Made by a program: the position numbers and the translations under genes. From Paenibacillus ginsengarvi (lineage in GTDB: Bacteria > Bacillota > Bacilli > Paenibacillales > NBRC-103111), in assembly GCF_003626695.1 (NCBI RefSeq), contig NZ_RBAH01000014.1, positions 1 through 64,000 on the forward strand: a stretch of DNA of 64,000 bases. Reading direction: 5' to 3'. A model generated the notes under the pieces. It did no database searches. It was not told where the DNA came from and was given only the letters and a program-made list of their open reading frames with translations. Shown piece after piece: positions 49,012-58,894 of the stretch (positions within the stretch are counted from its first letter, which is position 1; each line of letters begins with the position of its first letter).

Positions 49012-50241
49012 TCATTCGGCAGAAGCTTCCGAGACGATTCTCCCCCTGTATAAAACCGCTTCGCGGCTCGCCCGGCGCGCCACCGCCTCCGCCGAGCACG
49101 AGGCCCGGACGAATACGGCATCGGCCGCGCCGCCAACGGCGGGCCATACTCTCGCGCCCTCGGCGCTTAGCGGCGTGACGCCGCCCGTGATGAAGCCGAG
49201 CGCTTCGGCCAGCGAGCGCTCGTCCACGAACCGGTACAGCTCGGCGAGCCGTCCCGCCTTTTCGAGGCAATCGCCGGTGCCAAACGGAGACCAGTGGTCG
49301 GTGATGCTGTCATTGCCGAGCTCGACGCGGACGCCTTTGCCGCGCATCATCGGAATCGGCATAATCGTGCCTCCGAACGGGACGGTCGAGGTGACGGATA
49401 TGCCGAGTCCGGCGAACCGCTCCGCCAGCTCGGCGGCAGCGGTTTCGTCGCCCGCAAAGCCGAAGGCGTGGCTGGCCGTGACGCGGCCCTGCCAGCCGGC
49501 CTCCTCCGTCAGATCGGCGAGCCGGTGCATCGTGGCGATACCGGCTTCGCCGCGGTCATGAATATGGATGTCGACCCCCGCATTCGCCTCGGTGGCGATG
49601 TCCATGATCGTTTGCAGCGACTTCCCGATGTCCCCGTCGACGGACGACGGGTCTACGCCGCCGACATGGGTGGCTCCGTACTTCATCGCCTCCCGGACAA
49701 GCCCTACCGCATCCGAGCGAAGCAGGCCGTGCTGCGGGAAAGCGACGACCTCGGCCGACAGCTTACCCTCGAAGGCGGCCAGCGCCCGCATCGTTGCTTC
49801 GAGATTTTGCAGGCCGACAACCGGATCGATATTGCAATGAGTCCGCACATGGGTGGAGCCGTAGCCGAGCAGCATACGCAGCATTTTCTCCGCCCGCTCC
49901 TGCGCCGTCGGCAGCAATTTCGGCAGCAGCTCGCGCTCCTCCGCGATTCTTCCGAAAATGCCGGAGACGGGTCGCACCGCCTGCCACGGACCGCTGTAGT
50001 ACGTTTTGTCGATATGGATATGCATTTCCTTAAAGGCAGGCAGCATCAGCAGTCCGGCTGCATCCAGCCGCGGAAGGCCATCTGCGGGCTCGCCGCCGCT
50101 CGCGGGTACGATAGCGGCCATACGGCCGTTATCCACGAGAACGTGGCACAGCTCCGTTTCGGTTCCGACAATGTCGCCCCCCTCGCGGCAATAGCCGCTT
50201 TCCAGGCGGGCGTTCGCCAGCCAATACACCGAATGCGTCAT
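49012..50241 (-). CDS. Cytosine-deaminase-like amidohydrolase 1
   Basis: This 409-residue metal-dependent hydrolase has the amidohydrolase TIM-barrel signature. HxH is in EMHIHIDKTYYSG, a second His cluster is in VRTHCNIDP, further ligands are in DIHIHDRG and TASHAFGF, and the catalytic Asp is in LGNDSITDHWSP. The HIHIDKT form marks the cytosine deaminase/isoguanine-type subgroup, which removes ammonia from N-heterocycles. The exact substrate is open. Its start overlaps the end of the next amidohydrolase (ATGA). The tandem pair shares about the same length and order of motifs. Confidence 0.85.
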   Translation of the reverse strand: MTHSVYWLANARLESGYCREGGDIVGTETELCHVLVDNGRMAAIVPASGGEPADGLPRLDAAGLLMLPAFKEMHIHIDKTYYSGPWQAVRPVSGIFGRIAEERELLPKLLPTAQERAEKMLRMLLGYGSTHVRTHCNIDPVVGLQNLEATMRALAAFEGKLSAEVVAFPQHGLLRSDAVGLVREAMKYGATHVGGVDPSSVDGDIGKSLQTIMDIATEANAGVDIHIHDRGEAGIATMHRLADLTEEAGWQGRVTASHAFGFAGDETAAAELAERFAGLGISVTSTVPFGGTIMPIPMMRGKGVRVELGNDSITDHWSPFGTGDCLEKAGRLAELYRFVDERSLAEALGFITGGVTPLSAEGARVWPAVGGAADAVFVRASCSAEAVARRASREAVLYRGRIVSEASAE

Positions 50242-51488
50242 CTCGTCACCCTCTCCAGCGATCCCGACACGACCGCCCCTTTGTACATAACTGCCGGACG
50301 TTTCGCTCTCCTGGCGACCGCCTCAGCCGAGCAGCTCGCCTCGGCAAACACCATGCTCGCTTCGTCGCCTGGCTGCGGCCAAACCCGCTGCCCATCCGCC
50401 GCAAGCGGCGTTCGGCCTCCCGTAATGAAGCCAAGCGTTTCGGAGAGCGCCGGCTCCGTGCTTCTTCCGAACCGCTCCGCGAGCCGTCCGGCCCGCTCGA
50501 GAATATCCCCGTTTCCGAACGGCGACCACGAATCGAATATGTTGTCGCAGCCGACCGCAACCTGTACGCCTCTAGCTTGGAGAAACGGGACCGGCGGTAT
50601 GGAACGGCCGAGCGGTACGCTTGTAATGATCGTGATACCAAGCCCGGCGAGCACCTTCGCCATGTCCTCCGCTTCCTGCCCGGCCATATCGGCGAGCGCA
50701 AACGCATGGCTGACCGAAACGCGCCCCTGCCAGCCCGCCTCCTCCGTCAATACCGCCAGCCGCCTGATCGTATCCAGCCCGGCGCGCCCCCCGTCATGCA
50801 GATGCAAGTCGACATCGGCATTCGCTTCTACCGCCAGCTCCATCATCGTTTGCAGCGATCGCTCCATATCGCCGTCAACGGAATGCGGATCTACGCCTCC
50901 GACCAGACCGCAGCCCTGCCGCAGCGCTTCCTTCACGAGTCCGGCACTGTTCGTGCGCAGCAGCCCGTGCTGCGGAAACGCAACGATTTCATGCGATAAT
51001 TTGCCGGCAAAGGAAGCCAGCGCCTCCTGCACCGCCTCCAGGTGACGAAGCCCGGCCTCCGGGTACAAATCCACATGCGTGCGGACGTGTGTCGAGCCGG
51101 AGCGGAGCAGGATACCGAGCAGCGTCTCGGCGCGCTCCTTTATTGTGGTCGCCAGCTGCGGCAGCGTGTTTTTTTCGATATCGAACCGCTCGAATATCGA
51201 AGCGGCGGGCCGAACAGGGCGCCACCGGTCGCCGAGCAGCGTTTTGTCCAGATGGCAGTGCTTCTCCACAAATGACGGCAGCGCGAGCCAGCCGTTCGCC
51301 TCCAGAACGGGCACAGCCGCACCGGCCCCCGCTTCGGTAAGCGGTTCGTTTGCGTCCGTTATATCCGCTATCGTCCCGTTTTCGATCCGCAGATTGAAGA
51401 AGCCGGTATTCGTTCCAACAACAGCGCCATCCTCGACCATGTGTCCGGTCTCGAGGCGCACCTGTTTCAGCCAGTATGCTTGTTGCAT
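50238..51488 (-). CDS. Cytosine-deaminase-like amidohydrolase 2
   Basis: This 416-residue paralogue of the gene at 49012 starts at the ATG at 51488 after GGGAGGG. The upstream frame is not conserved. Landmarks are EKHCHLDKTLLGD, VRTHVDLYPE, DLHLHDGGRAG, SVSHAFAL and AVGCDNIFDSWSPFGNGD. All predicted metal ligands are present in both proteins, so both could be active on related heterocycles. It is the first gene of the amidohydrolase-MFS unit and is divergent from the ECF sigma operon. Confidence 0.85.
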   Translation of the reverse strand: MQQAYWLKQVRLETGHMVEDGAVVGTNTGFFNLRIENGTIADITDANEPLTEAGAGAAVPVLEANGWLALPSFVEKHCHLDKTLLGDRWRPVRPAASIFERFDIEKNTLPQLATTIKERAETLLGILLRSGSTHVRTHVDLYPEAGLRHLEAVQEALASFAGKLSHEIVAFPQHGLLRTNSAGLVKEALRQGCGLVGGVDPHSVDGDMERSLQTMMELAVEANADVDLHLHDGGRAGLDTIRRLAVLTEEAGWQGRVSVSHAFALADMAGQEAEDMAKVLAGLGITIITSVPLGRSIPPVPFLQARGVQVAVGCDNIFDSWSPFGNGDILERAGRLAERFGRSTEPALSETLGFITGGRTPLAADGQRVWPQPGDEASMVFAEASCSAEAVARRAKRPAVMYKGAVVSGSLERVTR

Positions 51489-51696
51489 AGGGTTCCCTCC
51501 CGATCTATCGTTCGCATCTATTCGTATGTTACCACTGCGGGACCTATATGAATAATACGAATAAAATTGTACTTTCATATGTTTTTCGTATGATGTATGT
51601 ACAACAAACAAAAATAGAGGGAAGCACTTGTTGAAACTTTTTTCGCAAACTAAACGAATATACCGATAGAGGACTGGTACAAAGGAGGTAGTGCGG

Positions 51697-52254
51697 TTGG
51701 ACGAGCTGCGCCTTATCCACAAAATCCGGCGAAGCGGCGACCGCGCCGCCGCCGATGAACTGGTGCGGCATTACTATGACGAGATGTACGGCTTTGTGCG
51801 GAAACAGATCTCGAACGCGGATGTCGCCTTGGATCTGACACAAGAAATCTTTATTTCCATGCTCCGAACAATCGGACATTACGATGTCGGGAAAGGCGCC
51901 GGCTTCCGAACATGGCTGTACCGGATTGCCGCCAATAAGGTTGTGGACTGGTTCCGCTCGCGCACCTACCGCACAATGGCCCAATCGATGCCGCTTGACG
52001 AGACCGAGCCAATCGATGAAACCGACTTTACACGGCTGCTGGAGAACAGCGATTTCACGGAACGGGTATGCGATTTCGTAGGCGGCTTGCCGCCGGACAC
52101 GCAGCACATTTTCCGGCTTCACCTCTTCGGCGGATATACGTTCTCCGAAATTGCAGGGATCGTAGGGCTGCCGGAGGGAAGCGTCAAATCCAGGTACTAC
52201 CGTCTTATTCATCTGCTTGGAAAGGAGTTTGCGGATTATGAATCCTACCGATAA
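51697..52254 (+). CDS. ECF RNA polymerase sigma factor
   Basis: This ECF-type sigma factor has about 185 residues. The TTG at 51697 lies eight bases after AGGAGG, whereas the GTG six bases upstream is too close. Region 2 contains DVALDLTQEIFISMLRTIGH and FRTWLYRIAANKVVDWFRSR. Region 4 contains LFGGYTFSEIAGIVGLPEGS followed by VKSRYYR. It leads an operon with a small membrane protein, an ABC ATPase and two permeases. It probably controls that operon, with the next gene as its membrane regulator. Confidence 0.9.
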   Translation: MDELRLIHKIRRSGDRAAADELVRHYYDEMYGFVRKQISNADVALDLTQEIFISMLRTIGHYDVGKGAGFRTWLYRIAANKVVDWFRSRTYRTMAQSMPLDETEPIDETDFTRLLENSDFTERVCDFVGGLPPDTQHIFRLHLFGGYTFSEIAGIVGLPEGSVKSRYYRLIHLLGKEFADYESYR

Positions 52255-52945
52255 AAACGAAAGCATCGAATTTATCCTGTCGCAAGGTCTAGCGGGGCCG
52301 CGGACGGCGAGAGAACGAATGGCGGATATGGTGCGCTCGCTTGGTTTGCGCTTCCTTTTTTGGGATACGGGGTACAGCCTGTTTTTCGCTGCATTAACGC
52401 TCGCGGGCGTTTTTGTGCTGTTCAGTCTAACCCCCGACGCCTACCGCTGCACCGCTGCCGTCGCTGCCGCCCCGCTGCTTTTCCTGGCTGCTATTCTGTT
52501 TGCCGAAACGTCGGAGCGGCTCGGCGGGTTATACGAGCTCAAGCAAACTTGCCGCTACACAATCCGGCAAATCACCGCTATGCGGGTAACCTGCTATTCG
52601 GTCGTCGGCTCCGCCTTTACGGCGGTTATCGCGGCCGTCAGCGCGGACAACGGATACGAGTTCCTCTCGTTGTTCCCGCTTTGCCTGTCCGCCTTGTTTG
52701 TTTGCGCTGTCCTGGCTCTCTACGTTCAGCAAGTTCTGCACAGCAATTGGGTACATGCGGCGTTCTCGGCCGCTTGGGTAATCGCGAACGTCGCGCTCCC
52801 TTTTGCTCTCGGTGAAAAATGGGAGGCCATACTTCGCGAAATGCCGATTGCTCTATCGTTTGTGTTCTCCGTATTCGGCGCGGCTGCGCTTGCTTGGCAA
52901 CTCTCAAACATGCTGCGGGAGGTTCAAAAACATGCTATCGCTTAA
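52238..52945 (+). CDS. Membrane protein, possible regulator of the ECF sigma
   Basis: This protein of about 235 residues has six spans. It begins MNPTDKNESIEFILSQGLAG followed by a cytosolic helix (TARERMADMVRSLGLRF) and ends with NMLREVQKHAIA. It overlaps the sigma gene by 17 bases. It has no zinc-binding anti-sigma motif, so direct inhibition of the sigma factor is only a contextual inference. It could equally be a transporter accessory protein. Confidence 0.6.
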   Translation: MNPTDKNESIEFILSQGLAGPRTARERMADMVRSLGLRFLFWDTGYSLFFAALTLAGVFVLFSLTPDAYRCTAAVAAAPLLFLAAILFAETSERLGGLYELKQTCRYTIRQITAMRVTCYSVVGSAFTAVIAAVSADNGYEFLSLFPLCLSALFVCAVLALYVQQVLHSNWVHAAFSAAWVIANVALPFALGEKWEAILREMPIALSFVFSVFGAAALAWQLSNMLREVQKHAIA

Positions 52946-53786
52946 TCACGTAACCAAGAAATACGGCAGCTTCACCGCTTTGGAGGATGTCAGCCTCGAC
53001 TTTTCAGGCGGCGTGTATGCTTTGCTTGCCCCGAACGGAGCTGGCAAAACTACGCTGATCAAAATGCTCGCTACGCTTATTTTTCCAACGAAAGGCGAAA
53101 TTTTGTGGAACGGCGATGAGATCGTTGCGCTCGACGCTACGTACCGCGACATCATCGGCTATCTGCCGCAGGACTTCGGCTATTACAAAAATCACACGCC
53201 GCGAGAGTTTCTGCTGTATATGTCGGCGCTGAAATGCATGAACCGCGACAAAGCAAAGCGCAAAACCGACGAACTGATTGAAACGGTCGGCTTGGCGGAT
53301 GTGCGGGATCAGAAAATGCGCAAATTTTCAGGCGGCATGATTCAACGCGTCGGCATCGCGCAGGCCATGCTGAACGATCCGAAAATTCTCATTCTCGACG
53401 AGCCTACGGCGGGACTCGACCCGAAGGAACGCGTCCGCTTCCGCAACCTGATCTCGTCGCTGTCCAAAGACCGGATCGTCATTCTTTCGACGCATATCGT
53501 GTCGGACATTGAAACGATCGCCAGCCGAGTAGTCCTGTTCAAAAATCGCAGATTGTTTGCAAGCGATTCGCCGGCGTCGATCTGCCGGACGCTGCAGGGC
53601 AAAATCTATGAAACCGACGACATAAGCAGCATAACGTCGCCTTATCTGCCGCTTACCGAACGTCAGGAAGGCGGCAAAACCGTGATGCGCTTTGCAAGCG
53701 AGCACGACTGCACCCATATGGCCCGGAGCGTCAGCCCGAACCTGGAGGACGTATTTCTTTATATTTATCGGGATGACGCGGTATAG
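52932..53786 (+). CDS. ABC transporter ATP-binding protein
   Basis: This 284-residue ATPase starts at the ATG at 52932 (MLSLNHVTKKYGSFTALEDV). The Walker A is ALLAPNGAGKTTL, the signature is FSGGMIQRVGIAQAMLNDPK, and the Walker B is ILILDEPTAGLD. The C-terminal extension of about 60 residues is typical of ABC-2 exporters with regulatory tails. It is followed directly by two large permeases and overlaps the upstream gene, so the unit is translationally coupled. Confidence 0.9.
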   Translation: MLSLNHVTKKYGSFTALEDVSLDFSGGVYALLAPNGAGKTTLIKMLATLIFPTKGEILWNGDEIVALDATYRDIIGYLPQDFGYYKNHTPREFLLYMSALKCMNRDKAKRKTDELIETVGLADVRDQKMRKFSGGMIQRVGIAQAMLNDPKILILDEPTAGLDPKERVRFRNLISSLSKDRIVILSTHIVSDIETIASRVVLFKNRRLFASDSPASICRTLQGKIYETDDISSITSPYLPLTERQEGGKTVMRFASEHDCTHMARSVSPNLEDVFLYIYRDDAV

Positions 53787-53809
53787 GCAGAGGATGGGAG
53801 GTGGGTGCT

Positions 53810-54832
53810 ATGTTATTCGGGTACGAACTGAAAAAACTGGCGTTATCCCCCGTCATTATCGGGTTCGTGGTTTTATGCCTGATCGTTAACGCTATGATTG
53901 CAATAACCAGTTATAACGAACCGGGTTCGGATGCCAAAGCGGAAGCTGTCGATATCTTCAAGGATTTTCAGACAAGCGAAATCGCCGAGGGTTATATTCG
54001 CAAGTACGGCATCGCAGGCGCAAACGCCGAAAATATCCGAAGCAAATATGAAAAACTGCAACCGGTCGTAGACGAAAAATCCGCAAATGGCGATGCCCTG
54101 TCCGTTTATTTCGGCAAGCAAACCCATTATCGCCACAGCTTATTGTTCGAGATGATGTTTATGGCGATCATCGCGGAAAGCTGTCTGCTTGCCCTTTTCA
54201 CTGCGCTCCTGTCGGTCACTTATGAACATATGCGAGGCACCGAACCGGTCATCTACGCTTCAGCGGTCGGACGGCGAGTGCTCAGGACCAAGCTGTGGGC
54301 CTCGATAACGGCAGCCGCCGCCTTAAGCGTCGTAATCATCGGCGTAAGTTTACTGGTGTTTTTTCTCCGATTTGACTTTTCCGGCGTTTGGACGGCTAAC
54401 GTGTCCAGTATGTTTAACTACGCTATGAATGAGTACGGCAAGCCTTTCATCACCTGGCGTTGCTTCACGGTTGCGGGATATCTGTGGGCTACGATTGGTA
54501 TCAGTTTTGGGCTAACGCTTTGCTTTTGCCTGCTCGGGTACGCGGTCGGCGTATCGGTTCGCAGCGGATACGGAGCCTTTGTCTCGGCCGCGTCAGTCGT
54601 CGGCGTTTTGTTTCTCGCCAAGCCGATCCTGCCCATCGGTTCGGTTTATAGGGGCATTTGGAATCTAACTCCCGTATGGTTATGGAAAAATAGCGGAATG
54701 TGGTTCACCGACGGAGGGGCGGATCTGATATGGGCGAACTTTGAGAGCATGGGGCTTTTCGTTTCCCTCGCCGTGCTTTCCGTCGCCGCATTCATGGCCG
54801 CTAAATGTTTCGAAAGGAGGGAACTCTATTGA
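53810..54832 (+). CDS. ABC-2-type permease, first of two
   Basis: This 340-residue protein begins with MLFGYELKKLALSPVIIGFV, after a GGGAGG ribosome site. A first span is followed by an extracytoplasmic segment of about 90 residues (AEAVDIFKDFQTSEIAEGYI), then five further spans. It shares its ...YELKKL start with the next gene, and the two are presumably paired permeases of one exporter. The substrate is unknown. Confidence 0.8.
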   Translation: MLFGYELKKLALSPVIIGFVVLCLIVNAMIAITSYNEPGSDAKAEAVDIFKDFQTSEIAEGYIRKYGIAGANAENIRSKYEKLQPVVDEKSANGDALSVYFGKQTHYRHSLLFEMMFMAIIAESCLLALFTALLSVTYEHMRGTEPVIYASAVGRRVLRTKLWASITAAAALSVVIIGVSLLVFFLRFDFSGVWTANVSSMFNYAMNEYGKPFITWRCFTVAGYLWATIGISFGLTLCFCLLGYAVGVSVRSGYGAFVSAASVVGVLFLAKPILPIGSVYRGIWNLTPVWLWKNSGMWFTDGGADLIWANFESMGLFVSLAVLSVAAFMAAKCFERRELY

Positions 54833-56067
54833 GAATGTTCGCTTATGAGCTCAAGAAGCTATGGAACCTGCGCGTCCTCGCGCTGTTCGCCGCGCTCGCC
54901 GTGCTGACGTGGTTCGCGTTTCTGAGCGAAGCCCTGAGCTCGTACGATAGCTTGACCACACATGGCATTTACGGCTCCTATCAGAAAGAGATGTTTGAAC
55001 GTTATGGCGGTACACTAGAGCCGGAGGAGCTTGCGGACTACGATATCCCCGGCAAAAAGGCGGCCATTTTTTCGGAGCTGGATGCCATTATCGCGGGTGA
55101 GACGATTTTCGCCGAACACCATATTCGCAATTACGCCGAATTTCAGGCCTTCGCGGATACCGATTTCAGCAGCCTGAACGAGACGGAACGGAAAAGCTTC
55201 TACGATACGACTTCTCAAATGCGGAACAAGCTGGATCGCAGCAGCAGTACGCAAACTCTGGATGAATGGTATGCTTCTCCTCTGATGAGGCTGCAAACGC
55301 TCGCTGTGCTTGAACGCACCTACGTCGATTATGAAAGCTCTCTCCGCAGCTATATCGACCGCGACTCCCGTCCGGTAGTCGTCCGCACCGCCGAAAACAT
55401 ACTGCATATGCGCAATGCCAATCTGGTTCGTTACGATTTGTGCAGGGAGTTCTCGCTTTATGCCGCCGTTGTCGGCGTGTTCAGCGCGGTTGCCGTCATC
55501 GTCCTCGTTGCTCCTTTACTTACAACCGACCGCATGCAGAAGGTAAACCTGATCCAGTATTCGTCGGCGGTCGGCCGCAGGATTTTGGGGGTTCAATTGG
55601 CCGCAACGGCCGTGAGCGCGCTCGTACTATCCTTTCTACTCATCGTCGCGGCGTATACGCCATTCCTTCTTGCGGGCGCAAGCGATTACTGGAACGCGCC
55701 GATTTTGTCGTTCACGAGTGGCCATATGCAGCTTTACAATATAACGTTCGGGCAGTACGCGTTCCTGCTGGCGGGAATGATCGTTGTTCTAAGCGTCGGC
55801 GCCGGTTGTTTCGCGTTTATCCTTGCGCGATTCAGTACGAATGTGGTCACCATGCTGATTAAAACGGTTCCTGTAGGCATTGCGGTTGCGGGGATAGGCG
55901 CGCTTTCGGTAAACATGGCCTTATCGTATAACAACGTCGTTTTCAGTGCGATCTTCCGCGGCAAGTGGGACGCGCCTGAAGTCCTTCTATGCGCTTTTGT
56001 TGCGGCTGCCGGTATGATTGGAGCCTCAGTTGTCGTTAGGCGGGAAAAGGGTGCGGATGTTTCTTAG
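54829..56067 (+). CDS. ABC-2-type permease, second of two
   Basis: This permease has about 412 residues from the TTG at 54829, which lies seven bases after AGGAGGG. An ATG at 54835 is the alternative. It begins RMFAYELKKLWNLRVLALFA. A first span is followed by a soluble segment of about 180 residues, then five more spans. The start overlaps the previous stop by one to two bases. It closes the sigma/ABC operon. Confidence 0.8.
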   Translation: MRMFAYELKKLWNLRVLALFAALAVLTWFAFLSEALSSYDSLTTHGIYGSYQKEMFERYGGTLEPEELADYDIPGKKAAIFSELDAIIAGETIFAEHHIRNYAEFQAFADTDFSSLNETERKSFYDTTSQMRNKLDRSSSTQTLDEWYASPLMRLQTLAVLERTYVDYESSLRSYIDRDSRPVVVRTAENILHMRNANLVRYDLCREFSLYAAVVGVFSAVAVIVLVAPLLTTDRMQKVNLIQYSSAVGRRILGVQLAATAVSALVLSFLLIVAAYTPFLLAGASDYWNAPILSFTSGHMQLYNITFGQYAFLLAGMIVVLSVGAGCFAFILARFSTNVVTMLIKTVPVGIAVAGIGALSVNMALSYNNVVFSAIFRGKWDAPEVLLCAFVAAAGMIGASVVVRREKGADVS

Positions 56068-57008
56068 GAATCTCCTCTCGCAGCCGCCTGATCGTCCGCG
56101 TCTCCTTCGGATGGCCCGAATGCAGCGGATGCGTCGCTTTCGCTTTGCAGCAGCGCGATGAAGTTTTGCGCCGCCTTGGACAGCTCGTGGTCCTTCAGCC
56201 AAATAAGCACGGAGGACGCCGCCAAGGTGGAGCCTTCGATCTCGTACGCTTGTACGTCGTAGCCGCGATGTACGCGCAGCGTCGTTTCGGGGACGATCGT
56301 CGCGGCAAAATCGGCCGAGACGAGCTCAAGCAGCATGGCGATATCCGAGCATTCGCAGATGACGTTCGGCTGCAGGCGCCTTCGCGAAAATTCCTCCACG
56401 ATGTTCTGGTATACGCCTAGCCCGGCTGTGCTCGGCAGGATGAGCGGATGACCTGCAAGCTGCTCGAACGTTACTTTTCCATGTGCCGCTTCGCCGTTTC
56501 CGGCCGTAACGAAATAAAACGGCTCGGTTCGCAGATGCAAAATCGAGAACTCCCCGAGCTCAAGCGGGAAGCGGACAAGGGCCAGCTCGATCGCCCGCTC
56601 CTTCACCATTTTGCACAGCTGGGCCGATTCGTTCTGCTGAATTTTATACGTTATTCTCGGATACCGCTCGCGAAAAACACGCAGCAGATTCGGCAGCCGT
56701 TCGTCGGACAGTGTATTGACTCCGATCGTCAATTGTCCTGTCAGTCCGTTTCCGGTATCCTTCACCTCGATCTGCGACTCTTCCATCAGCTTCACGATGC
56801 TGATCGCCCGCTTATACAAAATCGTCCCCGCCCGCGTCAGTTCGAGCTGCTTGCCGCTGCGCTCAACAAGCCTCACGCCCAGCTCCCGCTCCATCGAGCG
56901 AAGCTGCTGGCTGAGCGGCGGCTGGGCGATATGAAGCCTTCTGGCCGCGGCGGTAATTTGCCGTTCCTCCGCAATTGCGATAAAGTAGCGGAGCTGTCGT
57001 ATATCCAT
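56064..57008 (-). CDS. LysR-family transcription regulator
   Basis: This 314-residue regulator has an N-terminal winged HTH (MDIRQLRYFIAIAEERQITA, then ARRLHIAQPPLSQQLRSMER) and a periplasmic-binding-like effector domain at about 90-290. The classical LysR signature is intact. It converges on the sigma/ABC operon, with stop codons that nearly overlap. It has no obvious divergent partner gene, so its target is unknown. The ribosome site is AAGGAG before the ATG. Confidence 0.9.
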   Translation of the reverse strand: MDIRQLRYFIAIAEERQITAAARRLHIAQPPLSQQLRSMERELGVRLVERSGKQLELTRAGTILYKRAISIVKLMEESQIEVKDTGNGLTGQLTIGVNTLSDERLPNLLRVFRERYPRITYKIQQNESAQLCKMVKERAIELALVRFPLELGEFSILHLRTEPFYFVTAGNGEAAHGKVTFEQLAGHPLILPSTAGLGVYQNIVEEFSRRRLQPNVICECSDIAMLLELVSADFAATIVPETTLRVHRGYDVQAYEIEGSTLAASSVLIWLKDHELSKAAQNFIALLQSESDASAAFGPSEGDADDQAAARGDS

Positions 57009-57166
57009 TCGCGCACTACTCCTTAGACGTCATACGTTAAAAGTATGGCAAATCTTTTTCGTCGATGTTTAACATATACGCTATCGTAGCATATGCGCTG
57101 TGCAAGCGGAAGGCCGGAGCTGCGCTTGGGACATACATAGCCCGCCGGGACCCGGTACGTTAAGCC

Positions 57167-58219
57167 TTACCGGCCTACTAACACCCATGATCCTTTCCAA
57201 AGCCGGAGCATATAAACGAGGCTGACGGAAGCTGCGGTGGTACCTATAAATATTAGTACAATTCCGAACGGATACGCAGCAGGGCCGAAAAAAGCAATCA
57301 GCTTCTCCAGCAAGATCAGCACCGCCGGATGAATCAGATAAACGCCGAAAGAGCATACTCCCGCTAGTTTTATTAGTTTCGTTACGCCGTGCGGGCCGCT
57401 CCATGAACGGGAGATAAGCAGCAGACTCACCGCAACGCTAAGACAATAGCTGTGAACGATCAGCTCTGTGAGGAGCGGATGCAACGAAATACGGCCGTAT
57501 ACGTCGCCGAGTCGAACCCAGCTGTACAGAACGGTTAATCCTATACATAGACCGTACAAGGCACCTTTACGAGACTCCATCCGCCGCATGATATTCTCGT
57601 AATATTGACCGAACCAGCAGCCGAGCACAAAGGATGCGAAATAAGTTGTGAACAAAAACGAGTTGTCTTCGAGCCCGAAGTATGTATCGCTCAAAAAGCT
57701 CATGGATGCTTGGACAAGCACAGCAAAGCCCAATACAAACATACTATTTCTCCGGCCGGCACCCGCAACGCTCAGGAGGATCGGTGTAAGCAAGTAATAC
57801 TGAATGATCAGTACCGCAAAATACAAATGATAGAACGTTTTGCCGAGTGCCAGCTGCTCCATAAGGCCGATAAAGGTAATCGAATTGTAATCCCCGTATA
57901 CAGCATAATAGAAGAAATAATATATAACGGCCCAAATGATATAAGGGATCAGTACATACTTGGCTCTCCGCAAGTAAAAAGGGAGCCACTGATTTCGTTT
58001 CCACCCGTCCGCATACTTATAAAAAAGAACGACTCCGCTGAGAAATAGAAAAGCCGGCACGGAGAAACAAGCCAGTTTGTTTACGAGCAAGAAAATAGGA
58101 TATAGAGCGGAATGGGATGAAATGTCGACAAGGGAGCTGGAAGTGCTATGAATTAATATGACACAACCCATACATATGCCCCGGCTGAGCTCAATCTCAG
58201 TTAATCGGTCTTTGTTCAT
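57167..58219 (-). CDS. Acyltransferase 3 family membrane protein
   Basis: This 350-residue O-acyltransferase-like protein has about ten spans. It begins RLTEIELSRGICMGCVILIH, where the Arg and His residues of the OafA/Acyltransferase_3 family sit, and has RRAKYVLIPYIIWAVIYYFF. Such proteins transfer acetyl or succinyl groups onto surface polysaccharides or peptidoglycan. No sugar locus lies beside it. It is a single gene downstream of a LysR gene transcribed the same way. Confidence 0.85.
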   Translation of the reverse strand: MNKDRLTEIELSRGICMGCVILIHSTSSSLVDISSHSALYPIFLLVNKLACFSVPAFLFLSGVVLFYKYADGWKRNQWLPFYLRRAKYVLIPYIIWAVIYYFFYYAVYGDYNSITFIGLMEQLALGKTFYHLYFAVLIIQYYLLTPILLSVAGAGRRNSMFVLGFAVLVQASMSFLSDTYFGLEDNSFLFTTYFASFVLGCWFGQYYENIMRRMESRKGALYGLCIGLTVLYSWVRLGDVYGRISLHPLLTELIVHSYCLSVAVSLLLISRSWSGPHGVTKLIKLAGVCSFGVYLIHPAVLILLEKLIAFFGPAAYPFGIVLIFIGTTAASVSLVYMLRLWKGSWVLVGR

Positions 58220-58300
58220 TCGTTCAGCTCGATTCCTTTTTTTATCCTCTTTTATTTATCCTATTTCGGCTATCGTTCCTTTTATTCTTGATAAAAAAAT

Positions 58301-58325
58301 AGCCAACCGCAGATACCGGTTGGCT
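58301..58325 (-). terminator. Terminator after the NUDIX pair
   Basis: AGCCAACCG and CGGTTGGCT form a perfect nine-base stem. The minus-strand side is followed by ATTTTTTT, 40 bases beyond the stop of the NUDIX gene at 58367. Confidence 0.85.
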
Positions 58326-58366
58326 TGATGCTTGCGTATGATAAAACTATACAGCCGGCCGGCGGC

Positions 58367-58894
58367 TCAGCGCTTTTCGGTCCAATAAGGCAGTATGTCC
58401 TTGCTATTGATATGCCTCACTTCACTCAGATGCTCTGCTTTCCCATCGCCGATCAACATTTCGTACAAACCGTCCGGGACAAGCCGGCAAGATGCGTTAT
58501 TTTTAAAATCCCCAAGACGCTTCCAGACCGCCGTAAACGTACGATCTCCTTCTACACCGTATACAATCTCTTGTTCATAGACACTTGCATCCAGCAGGCT
58601 TGCTTCATATATAAAATCGAACTCATGACCGATCTGCCCGTCATGCGGAAATATGTTCTCAACGATTCCAAGCAGCCTGACGCCGGTAATCTCCTGATCG
58701 ATTTCTTCCTTAACTTCGCGAATAACGGCCGATCTGCTGTCCTCGCCGTACTCAATCGTTCCCCCGACCGGCCGAAACGTAGTGACCCCGTTTTCTTCCG
58801 CAAATTGTTCCAGCAGGATGGAATCGTCTTTGCGAATGATGCAAAGCGAAGAAGCTCTGTACCTTCGAACCTGAACCTGGCTAATCGGAATCAG
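58367..58894 (-). CDS. NUDIX hydrolase with non-ATG start
   Basis: An open frame without ATG or GTG start encodes a complete NUDIX domain. Strands ASSLCIIRKDDSILLEQFAE and TFRPVGGTIEYGEDSRSAVI are followed by the NUDIX box GGTIEYGEDSRSAVIREVKE, ending EEIDQEITG. A later EFDFIYEASLLD segment and the end SKDILPYWTEKR fit the fold. The likely start is CTG at 58894 or ATT at 58891, after AGGGAAGGA, giving about 176 residues. The upstream in-frame stop lies about 30 bases before. It follows the NUDIX gene at 58902 with an overlap or tiny gap, so the pair is probably co-translated. Confidence 0.8.
   Translation of the reverse strand: MIPISQVQVRRYRASSLCIIRKDDSILLEQFAEENGVTTFRPVGGTIEYGEDSRSAVIREVKEEIDQEITGVRLLGIVENIFPHDGQIGHEFDFIYEASLLDASVYEQEIVYGVEGDRTFTAVWKRLGDFKNNASCRLVPDGLYEMLIGDGKAEHLSEVRHINSKDILPYWTEKR

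Noticed and set aside
49294..51045. Long plus-strand frame of 583 codons opposite the amidohydrolases
   Set aside because: It spans two well-supported minus-strand genes and is an artefact of GC-rich codon use.
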